Origin: an uncultured Bacteroidia bacterium | Lineage (GTDB): Bacteria > Bacteroidota > Bacteroidia > Bacteroidales > UBA932 | NCBI GenBank assembly: GCA_902766985.1 | Contig: CACXFP010000079.1 | Span: 1-6,234 of the forward strand | Reading direction: 5' to 3' | Length of the DNA: 6,234 nucleotides | Shown: positions 1-5,563 of the stretch, piece after piece | How the letters are laid out: every line of letters begins with the position of its first letter | How positions within the stretch are numbered: position 1 is the stretch's first letter | The notes under the pieces: model-generated | What the model was told of the DNA's origin: nothing | Seen by the model: only the letters and a program-made list of their open reading frames with translations | Database searches by the model: none | Program-made: the position numbers and the translations under genes

Positions 1-41
1 AGATCGCTGCAGTAGGTTTCCCGTATGACCCTGCGACTTGG

Positions 42-117
42 CAGTACCGGCATCGGCATAAGCGAGCATTGCGGCCGTAAGGCCGTGTGTCTGGGAGCGC
101 TGCCGATGCCGGTACTG
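42..117. repeat. 17-bp perfect inverted repeat enclosing a nested hairpin
   Basis: Arms CAGTACCGGCATCGGCA (42-58) and TGCCGATGCCGGTACTG (101-117) are exact reverse complements, separated by 42 nt. Inside lies a second hairpin: CGGCC (72-76), loop GTAA, GGCCG (81-85). In plus-strand RNA the loop is GUAA, a GNRA tetraloop; on the minus strand it would be UUAC, so folding slightly favours a plus-strand RNA. The inner stem can extend to about 66-90 with wobble pairs and a bulge. Neither side has a T-run, so this is not a standard intrinsic terminator. It sits just past the stop of the minus-strand M28 gene and may act as a 3' end-stabilising or transcript-ending structure, part of a small RNA, or a short mobile or REP-like palindrome. 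The rest of 1-134 shows no gene I can support; all three minus-strand frames are open there, and one plus frame is open only to a TAA at 78-80. The structure is certain, the function unknown. Confidence 0.8.
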
Positions 118-134
118 TTGTGTGGTGATTGGCG

Positions 135-1145
135 TCAGAGGATGCTGCAGAGCCAGTAGTAGATAAGGAGGATGCGGCGGCGCAGGACAGGATAGTCAAG
201 GGTTTCCGTCGTGTCGGTCTGCCTGTTCGTGTTCATGGTAATGCCCGATGTGAACAGGACTGTGCGGATGGAAGGGTAATCCAGGAAAAACTTCTGGTCT
301 CCTATATGGCGGTAGAAAGCCCTGGTAAAATCCGCGCTCCCGAAATAGTCGAAGCAGAGGTCCAGTCCCAGGCCGGGATTGTAGTTGGCGGTGATCAGCT
401 GCGAGACCAGCTGGCGTCCGCTGAGCATCAGCAGGTAATCTTCCCTGAGTGATTTTGAAGGAGGGTTGGAACTGCCCAGAATGTCGAGGTTGACCATGGT
501 CTCGATATCCTTCATGTAGATGTATTTCCCCGTAACCGGATCCTTCAGGTTCCCGAGGTTGAGCTGGGAAACCAGCTTTTTCGCCCCTGCATTGTTCCTC
601 ACTGTGCCGTCGAAGGCGACGAAGATCACGCTCTTTCCGAATCTGCGCCCCAGATCCTTCATCCTCTCCAGCATGTCTGCGAGGGAAAGCAAGGCCACGA
701 CTCCGGAAGCGTTGCTGTCAGCTCCAGGATACCAGTTGTCCTTGATGACCCCGAAGTTGTCATAGTGGGCTGCTATGATGATATACTTTGCGTCCGGACC
801 ACTGTTCTCCCCCGGATAGAACCCGATGATATTGTGCCCTGCCAGCCCGTCCACACGGAAACTCTGGCTCCATTTGCCCCCGAAGGGCATGAGTCCTGCC
901 TGCTCCATCCTCCTGGCAATCCAGAACCCGGCTTCGACATTCCCCGGTGTCCCTATTCCGCGGCCCTGGCACAGGGAATCGCAGAGGAACTCGACCCCGC
1001 TGCGAAGCCTCTCCTCGGTTACCACTGTCTCGGCATTGCGAAGCATCGGCTTCGGATTCCTGTTCTGGGCCGAGCCTTCTGGTATGAAGATTGCCATAAA
1101 ACCGGTCCAGAGAAGGAAAACGGTTATTTTTCGGGGTAAGTTCAC
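135..1145 (-). CDS. Secreted M28-family zinc peptidase homologue with degenerate active site
   Basis: This 336-residue protein has an N-terminal signal peptide (about 1-26, ending GSAQ), so it should act in the periplasm or outside the cell. The M28 fold is recognisable: AHYD (H127, D129), GADSNASG (D143, the bridging metal ligand), the strand VIFVAFDG (173-180), MVNLD (D221) and a C-terminal TDTTETLDY (310-318) where family members have HxxxDT. Active M28 enzymes carry Glu-Glu right after the FDG/FDA strand (general base plus metal ligand) and a His four residues before the last Asp. Here these positions are T181-V182 and N307. By comparison with Vibrio aminopeptidase, one metal site (H127, D143, D221) is kept, while the other metal's Glu and His and the catalytic base are gone. 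It is probably a pseudopeptidase or binding protein. The reading frame is intact and full length for the family. The start is GTG; the upstream frame reaches a stop near 1170 with no better start, and a weak A-rich AAAGAAAGA lies before it. Confidence 0.85.
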   Translation of the reverse strand: MNLPRKITVFLLWTGFMAIFIPEGSAQNRNPKPMLRNAETVVTEERLRSGVEFLCDSLCQGRGIGTPGNVEAGFWIARRMEQAGLMPFGGKWSQSFRVDGLAGHNIIGFYPGENSGPDAKYIIIAAHYDNFGVIKDNWYPGADSNASGVVALLSLADMLERMKDLGRRFGKSVIFVAFDGTVRNNAGAKKLVSQLNLGNLKDPVTGKYIYMKDIETMVNLDILGSSNPPSKSLREDYLLMLSGRQLVSQLITANYNPGLGLDLCFDYFGSADFTRAFYRHIGDQKFFLDYPSIRTVLFTSGITMNTNRQTDTTETLDYPVLRRRILLIYYWLCSIL

Positions 1146-1167
1146 AGCTATAGTCTTTCTTTTTGGC

Positions 1168-1175
1168 TATCTTTG
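1168..1175 (+). promoter_or_regulatory. Bacteroidota -7 box upstream of the TPR gene
   Basis: TATCTTTG matches the TAnnTTTG -7 consensus of the Bacteroidota housekeeping sigma factor exactly. It would give a transcript starting near 1180 with a leader of about 45 nt before the ATG at 1227. No good TTTG -33 element is found 19-21 bp upstream (the bases there are ACAG/CAGC), so strength is uncertain. The surrounding CTATCTTTGCAT is nearly identical to CTATATTTGCAT before the FMN-binding gene. Confidence 0.55.
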
Positions 1176-1189
1176 CATGATACCGGCCT

Positions 1190-1221
1190 CAAAAGTAGGA
1201 ATTTTGCCCCGTTTTCCGAAA
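1190..1221 (-). promoter_or_regulatory. Candidate -33/-7 promoter for the M28 gene
   Basis: Read on the minus strand, TACTTTTG (1197-1190) fits TAnnTTTG, and TTTC (1221-1218), one base from the TTTG -33 consensus, lies exactly 20 bp upstream. Transcription would begin near 1184, giving a leader of about 40 nt before the GTG at 1145. The site overlaps the promoter region of the opposite TPR gene, so the two polymerases could not be bound at once. Confidence 0.5.
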
Positions 1222-1226
1222 TTTTT

Positions 1227-3257
1227 ATGAGAAGACTGATCACCATAGCTGTGCTGGCCCTTGCTTCTGCCCTCTGCACCTGGGGGCAGTACGACAGGGA
1301 TGTCTTCTATTACAGGGGCCGCCAGGCCCTGTCCGACGGGAAATTCTCCGAGGCTATCAGCAATTTCAATATCCTCGCGAGGCTTGATACCACCGATTAT
1401 TGGACCTTCTTCTTCAGGGGTATCGCCAAATACAACCTGGGAGACGTCCGCGGGGCATACAACGACTTTGACCGTTCAGTCCGCATCAATCCCGTTTTCA
1501 CCAACGGCTACCACTACAGGGGAATCACCCAGAGCCGCTTCTCCCATTACGACGAAGCCCTTGCCGACATCCAGAAGGCCATGGATCTCAGGCCTAGCCT
1601 CGAAGGCCTGTATTTCAGCAGGGGAGTGACCTATTTCCTTGCCCAGCAGTTCGACAAATCGGTAGAAGACTTCAATGTCTACATCAAGAAGGAGCCCAAG
1701 GACCCGGCGGCCTACCTCAACAGGGGAGCGGCGAAACTTTTCCTGAAGGACACTGTAAAGGCCTTGGAGGATTACAACAAAGCCATAAAACTGGACCCGT
1801 TCGAGCCGGAGGGCTATGTCCGGAGGGGGAGGGTGTACGCCCTGAAGAAGGATTACAAGGAGGCTATCGCGGACATGGACCAGGCGGTAAAGCTCGACTC
1901 GACCAATACCTTCGCGTATTTCAACCGCGCCCTGATGTATTATGAACTCAAGGATTACAACTCCGCCATGGCGGACCTGAACAGGGTGCTGAGGGAAGAA
2001 CCCGGAAATGCGTTGACGCTCTACAACAGGAGCCTTATCCTGGCCCAGGTGGGTGATTTCGAGGCAGCCCTTGAAGACATGGACAGGGTGATCAACATCA
2101 ATCCCAACAATGTCCTGGCCTATTACAACAGGGCTTCGTATTTCGTGCAGATGGAAAGATGGCTCGACGCCCTGGACGATTACGACAAGGCCATATCCCT
2201 TTATCCCGACTTCGCCAAGGCCTACATGAACAGGTCTTACGTGAAGAATATGATGGGGATGCTCAAGTCTTCGAAGCAGGACTATGAGATAGCCAGGCAG
2301 AAGGTGCAGGAATACAGGGCGAAGAATGCGGCGGCAGAAGGTTCGTTCGCCGACACCACGAAAAAATACAATTCGCTGCTTTCCCTTGATGCCGACTTCG
2401 CCAAGAAAGACTTTGACAACGAACTGCTGCAGCACAGGGATATAGACATCAGGCTCAGGCCCCTTTACAAGTTCCGCCTGACCAGGGTAAAGGACAATAC
2501 CCGTTACGCCCTCAGCCGCAAGTATGAGAATATCCTGATTGACAAATTCATATCGGAGTCGCCCGTTCCCGTGGTCATCTCCAATGCGGATTCCGTCGCG
2601 ACGCTCAGCGTGAACAGCCTGGATGCCGCCCTGTACGGAGATTCCCGAACCTCCGCCGGCGACCCGAATGCCGTTTCATCGGCTGAAAAGCTCTTCCTCA
2701 GGGGCTTGTACGACCTTCAGAACAAGCAGTACTCCTCTGCCCTCAATTACTTCAACTCCGCCCTTTCACAGGCCGATTCCACATCGCTCGACGGCTACTA
2801 CAAGGCCTTCTATTATATGAACCGAGGTGTCCTCAGGGCCGAGATGATAGACTTCATATCTTCGATAGAGAGCAACGTCCAGACCCTCACCATGGACGAC
2901 AAAGGCACGACGAGGGCCAGGGTGACGGACCAGGTGACGAGGACTTACGACTATTCGGATGCGATAGCCGACATGATCCTTTCTGCCAGGATAGTCGGGG
3001 ATATCCCCTATACATATTTCAATCTCGGGAACCTGAACTGCCTCTCTTCGAACCTGGTGGATGCGATACAGAACTACGACAGGGCAATCAGCCTGTGGCC
3101 CGGATTCGCTGATGCGTATTTCAACCGAGGTCTTGTGCTCATATACCTGAAAGATAAGGAGAAAGGTTGCATAGACCTTTCCCGTGCCGGAGAGTTGGGA
3201 GTGCCGGATTCATACAGCGTGATCCATAAGTATTGCGAGGAGGACAGCAACAGGTGA
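1227..3257 (+). CDS. Exported tetratricopeptide-repeat protein
   Basis: This is a 676-residue protein. The signal peptide is MRRLITIAVLALASALCTWG, with likely cleavage before Q21. C17 does not fit a lipobox because residue -1 is Leu. About ten consecutive 33-34-residue TPR units run from roughly 26 to 360, with recurring patterns such as AYYNRASYF, AIADMDQAVKLD and DALDDYDKAISLYPD. A spacer of about 120 residues (365-485) without clear TPR pattern follows, then further TPR-like units at about 486-517, 523-545, 594-626 and 628-660. The end, KGCIDLSRAGELG, is common in Bacteroidales TPR proteins. TPR arrays bind peptides or proteins; the partner here is unknown, and location should be periplasmic. 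I chose the ATG at 1227 rather than an in-frame TTG at 1173, because the TTG lies inside the -7 box and only the ATG places the signal peptide at the N terminus. The next gene overlaps its stop, so the two are co-translated. Confidence 0.9.
   Translation: MRRLITIAVLALASALCTWGQYDRDVFYYRGRQALSDGKFSEAISNFNILARLDTTDYWTFFFRGIAKYNLGDVRGAYNDFDRSVRINPVFTNGYHYRGITQSRFSHYDEALADIQKAMDLRPSLEGLYFSRGVTYFLAQQFDKSVEDFNVYIKKEPKDPAAYLNRGAAKLFLKDTVKALEDYNKAIKLDPFEPEGYVRRGRVYALKKDYKEAIADMDQAVKLDSTNTFAYFNRALMYYELKDYNSAMADLNRVLREEPGNALTLYNRSLILAQVGDFEAALEDMDRVININPNNVLAYYNRASYFVQMERWLDALDDYDKAISLYPDFAKAYMNRSYVKNMMGMLKSSKQDYEIARQKVQEYRAKNAAAEGSFADTTKKYNSLLSLDADFAKKDFDNELLQHRDIDIRLRPLYKFRLTRVKDNTRYALSRKYENILIDKFISESPVPVVISNADSVATLSVNSLDAALYGDSRTSAGDPNAVSSAEKLFLRGLYDLQNKQYSSALNYFNSALSQADSTSLDGYYKAFYYMNRGVLRAEMIDFISSIESNVQTLTMDDKGTTRARVTDQVTRTYDYSDAIADMILSARIVGDIPYTYFNLGNLNCLSSNLVDAIQNYDRAISLWPGFADAYFNRGLVLIYLKDKEKGCIDLSRAGELGVPDSYSVIHKYCEEDSNR
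3238..3243 (+). promoter_or_regulatory. Perfect Shine-Dalgarno AGGAGG that fixes the MBL gene start
   Basis: AGGAGG lies within the last codons of the TPR gene, 10 nt before a GTG at 3254. It supports that GTG over the ATG at 3266 (22 nt away) and over a TTG at 3233 that lies upstream of it. Strong SD sites are uncommon in Bacteroidota, where most genes use A-rich leaders, so its presence fits a coupled internal operon gene. Some of the match is imposed by the coding sequence (GluGluAsp codons). Confidence 0.7.
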
Positions 3258-4105
3258 TAAGGTTCATGAGTTTTTCCAGCGGGAGTTGCGGCAACTCCTA
3301 TTTCCTTGCCTGGCAGCCGGACGGGTGCGAGGACGGAATCCTCTCTTCTCCATCCCGCCCTTCAGGGATACTTATCGATGCAGGAGTGAGCCCGAGGAGG
3401 CTGAAACGGGAACTTGGCAATGCCGGCGCCGGTTTTTCCGACATCTCTGCCGTCCTGGTGTCGCATGACCACATGGACCATATGCGTTTCCTGGGCTCCT
3501 ATTGCAAGAGGCTTGCCTTCCCGGTGTATTCGTCCGCCGTTGTCGCGGTCGCACTGAGGAACCATCCTTTCACGTCGCAGTTTTTCCCCTCATGCGGCAG
3601 GGCTCTGGAAGAAGGGGAGTGGAATCGGATACCGCTTGTCGGAAGTGACGTGGCCGCCGAGGTGCGGTATTTCGTCGTTCCTCATGATGCCACCCAGACG
3701 GTCGGTTTCGCCATCCTGATCGACGGGCACCGTTTCGTAATCATAACTGACTGCGGCAGGATGACTTCGGAGGCGCTGGAGTTCGCTTCCAAGGCGGATA
3801 CCCTTGTTATAGAATCGAATTATGATTCCGAGATGCTCCGCACAGGACCGTATACGGCCGACCTGAAAAAACGGATATGCGGAGGCCACGGGCACATGAG
3901 CAATGACGAGTGCGCGCAGACCCTGGAAACGGTCTGGCATCATGGCCTGAGGAACATTTTCCTCTGCCACCTCAGCGAGAACAACAACACCCCGGAACTT
4001 GCGTTCGCCTCGGCTTCAGCGGCCCTGGATAGGGTCGGAGCCACGGAAGAAGTGAAACTGCATACCCTCCCGCGCACCTATCCATCCCCGTTTTTCATAC
4101 TGTAG
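3254..4105 (+). CDS. MBL-fold metallohydrolase of the YycJ/WalJ type
   Basis: This 283-residue cytoplasmic protein has no signal peptide. The N terminus, IRFMSFSSGSCGNSYFL, and ILIDAGVSPRRL (39-50) match the opening of YycJ/WalJ proteins. All metal-binding motifs are present: HDHMDH (H71, H73, D75, H76), VVPHD (H144), TDCG (D166), GGHGHMSN (H214) and LCHLSENNN (H239). The family is related to dinuclear-metal nucleases; Bacillus YycJ has been linked to 5'-3' exonuclease activity and DNA repair, and a similar role here is inferred, not shown. The GTG start overlaps the TPR stop as GTGA, has a perfect SD, and gives the expected N terminus. A stretch of about 18 residues at 20-37 (WQPDGCEDGILSSPSRPS) between the first two strands looks like a lineage-specific insertion and makes the protein somewhat longer than I expect for the family. 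Coupling to an exported TPR protein does not by itself suggest a shared function. Confidence 0.88.
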   Translation: MIRFMSFSSGSCGNSYFLAWQPDGCEDGILSSPSRPSGILIDAGVSPRRLKRELGNAGAGFSDISAVLVSHDHMDHMRFLGSYCKRLAFPVYSSAVVAVALRNHPFTSQFFPSCGRALEEGEWNRIPLVGSDVAAEVRYFVVPHDATQTVGFAILIDGHRFVIITDCGRMTSEALEFASKADTLVIESNYDSEMLRTGPYTADLKKRICGGHGHMSNDECAQTLETVWHHGLRNIFLCHLSENNNTPELAFASASAALDRVGATEEVKLHTLPRTYPSPFFIL

Positions 4106-4120
4106 TTGACGATTATTCAC

Positions 4121-4128
4121 TATATTTG
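4121..4128 (+). promoter_or_regulatory. Bacteroidota -7 box directly before the FMN-binding gene
   Basis: TATATTTG matches TAnnTTTG exactly and ends only 8 nt before the ATG at 4137. Transcription would begin around 4132-4135, leaving almost no leader. There is no clear TTTG 19-21 bp upstream; the nearest T-rich stretch, TTTTTC (4091-4096), is about 24 bp away. The gene may also be reached by read-through from the MBL gene, which ends 31 bp upstream with no visible terminator. Confidence 0.5.
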
Positions 4129-4136
4129 CATCAGAA

Positions 4137-4556
4137 ATGAATAAACCATCGGTCATCATATCCATTTTCGCCTCCCTTCTGGCAGGGGTCCTTGTTGCCG
4201 GAGGACCCGATACGGTGAAGGAGAATCCCCCCGTCAAGAGGATGGTCTCCGACAGCGTGCTGGTTGTGAATACGACGGCCCTCGGGAAGAATATAATAGG
4301 CTATTCAGGCATCACACCGGTTGAGATCTATGTAACGAACGGCAAGGTCAGCGAAGTGAAGCCCCTTCCGAACGTCGAGTCTCCGGGGTATTTCTGGAGT
4401 GTCATCAAAAGCGGCCTTCTGTCTTCATGGAACGGGCTGACGCCCAAGGAGGGACGGGAGCTCAAGGTCGATGCTGTCAGCGGGGCCACATTCTCGTCCG
4501 ACGCGATTATCCGTAATGTCCGCGCCGGTCTCAGGTACCTGGATGAGCAGCAGTAG
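4137..4556 (+). CDS. Small exported FMN-binding-domain protein with covalent flavinylation motif
   Basis: This is a 139-residue protein. Residues 5-22 form a hydrophobic signal peptide or membrane anchor, so the rest should lie outside the cytoplasm. Residues about 44-132 resemble the FMN_bind domain of NqrC/RnfG-type proteins. The diagnostic segment is VDAVSGATFSSDAI (111-124): SGAT ending at T118 is the motif in which ApbE attaches FMN to threonine by a phosphoester bond. It is therefore probably a one-domain flavin carrier for electron transfer in the periplasm, perhaps working with a membrane donor or reductase encoded elsewhere. No ApbE, Nqr/Rnf subunit or reductase is in the window. The ATG is the only usable start; the frame upstream reaches a TGA at 4107 without another start codon. 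Its stop, TAG, directly abuts the stop of the opposite FecR-like gene. Confidence 0.85.
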   Translation: MNKPSVIISIFASLLAGVLVAGGPDTVKENPPVKRMVSDSVLVVNTTALGKNIIGYSGITPVEIYVTNGKVSEVKPLPNVESPGYFWSVIKSGLLSSWNGLTPKEGRELKVDAVSGATFSSDAIIRNVRAGLRYLDEQQ

Positions 4557-5549
4557 CTAGAAGAGGGTGACGTTCTTTCCTTCTATCTTGTAATTGATGA
4601 AGGAGGAAATCTTGAGCAGTTCCATCACCCTGTCAAGCGATTCTGACGAGAAATTTGCCGTGAACCGGTAGTCTTTGATCTTTGGGTTGAGGGAATTGAT
4701 GCTTACCCCGTACCATCGCTCTATTTTCTTTATCACCTCGTCCATGGGGGTGTTGTCGAAAATGAGGACGCCATCCTTCCATGCGGTATTGTTGTAGATG
4801 TTCGCCGTCCGCCTCTCACCGGAGAAACGGGGTCTGGAGCTGTTGGAGGAAGGCGCTTCCCTAAGTTTTACCTCGTCCAGGGGCTTTACTTCGATTTCCT
4901 GGTGGGAGGTGTCTTCCAGCAGGGTGACATGGCCGGATATCAGGGTGAGTTTCAATTCCTCATCGTTGTCGTAGGCGGAGAGGTTGAAGGTCGTGCCTGT
5001 AATCTTGGCGGTGAATCCCTTGGCCGTTTTGATGTACATGGGCCACTCGGGATTCGACCTGACGTCGAAGTATCCTTCCCCGATCAGGGTTACCTCCCTC
5101 TTGTCGCTGTCAAAGACCGTGGGACAGATCAGGGTGGTGGCGCTGTTGAGCCATACCACGGAGCTGTCGGGGAGCATGACCTTCCCTTTCACGCCGGTAT
5201 TGACCTTATATTCCACCATGCCGGGGTTCTGTCCATTCCTGCGGATCACCCCTTCATAGAACTCCGAATAGGCCTTGAGGTCTTTTTGCTGTGAAGCGTA
5301 GGCCCAGAGCCCCAGAGCGGCGACCGGCAGCAGCAAGGCTGCGGCTATCCTCGTCACCACGGTGCGGAAACCGGTTTTCCCTTTCTTTTCGATGGTTATG
5401 TCCGGCATTGTGCTGAAGACACGTGAAGCCTTGATCTCGGCATAGAGCCGGGAATTCTCCTTTGAGGAGTGTATCCACTTCAGTACTTCCTTCCTCTCCC
5501 TCTTGCCCAGTTTCCCGTCTATATAGTCATATAAAAGATTGTCATTCAT
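4557..5549 (-). CDS. FecR-family transmembrane anti-sigma factor
   Basis: This 330-residue protein has a cytoplasmic N-terminal region that should bind the sigma factor (about 1-65, starting LLYDYIDGKLGKRERKEVLKW). One membrane helix follows (about 67-86, IAAALLLPVAALGLWAYAS), then a periplasmic FecR domain with GKVMLPDSSVVWLNSATTL (122-140), VTLIGEGYFDV (153-163) and TTFNLSAY (186-193). The C-terminal region (about 257-330, WKDGVLIFDNTPMDEVIKKI onward) resembles the DUF4974/STN-like domain typical of Bacteroidota FecR proteins, which contacts the signalling domain of a TonB-dependent receptor. It is encoded 14 bp downstream of the ECF sigma gene, the standard arrangement for a sigma/anti-sigma pair. 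The usual next genes, SusC-like receptor and SusD-like lipoprotein, are absent here, because the following gene is on the opposite strand. Length and domain order are normal for the family. The ATG follows a weak ACAAACAG leader. Confidence 0.92.
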   Translation of the reverse strand: MNDNLLYDYIDGKLGKRERKEVLKWIHSSKENSRLYAEIKASRVFSTMPDITIEKKGKTGFRTVVTRIAAALLLPVAALGLWAYASQQKDLKAYSEFYEGVIRRNGQNPGMVEYKVNTGVKGKVMLPDSSVVWLNSATTLICPTVFDSDKREVTLIGEGYFDVRSNPEWPMYIKTAKGFTAKITGTTFNLSAYDNDEELKLTLISGHVTLLEDTSHQEIEVKPLDEVKLREAPSSNSSRPRFSGERRTANIYNNTAWKDGVLIFDNTPMDEVIKKIERWYGVSINSLNPKIKDYRFTANFSSESLDRVMELLKISSFINYKIEGKNVTLF

Positions 5550-5563
5550 CTGTTTGTCAGGTT

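Noticed and set aside
3..80. Open plus-strand frame at the left edge ending in TAA at 78-80 (…VGFPYDPATWQYRHRHKRALRP)
   Set aside because: It is only 25 codons, its stop falls within the hairpin loop, and the last third is encoded by the inverted repeat. All three minus frames are open there too, so openness is not informative. It could be the end of a gene to the left but cannot be supported.
42..117. Interpretation as an intrinsic terminator, tRNA or known riboswitch
   Set aside because: There is no T-run on either side, no cloverleaf or CCA-type acceptor pattern, and no riboswitch core that I recognise.
129..452. 107-codon plus-strand open frame opposite the M28 gene 3' end
   Set aside because: It lies entirely opposite a well-supported gene, has no domain similarity or ribosome site, and is best explained as a shadow frame.
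1173..1226. Upstream TTG start adding 18 residues to the TPR protein
   Set aside because: The TTG lies within the -7 box and the extension would bury the signal peptide; the ATG at 1227 is a better start.
1476..2435. 319-codon open frame antisense to the TPR gene
   Set aside because: It mirrors the repeats and codon bias of the TPR array on the opposite strand, has no recognisable domain, promoter or start signal, and its translation shows the valine/isoleucine/histidine-rich look of an antisense shadow.
4902..5294. 130-codon plus-strand open frame opposite the FecR gene
   Set aside because: It is antisense to a clear FecR domain and has no independent evidence of coding.
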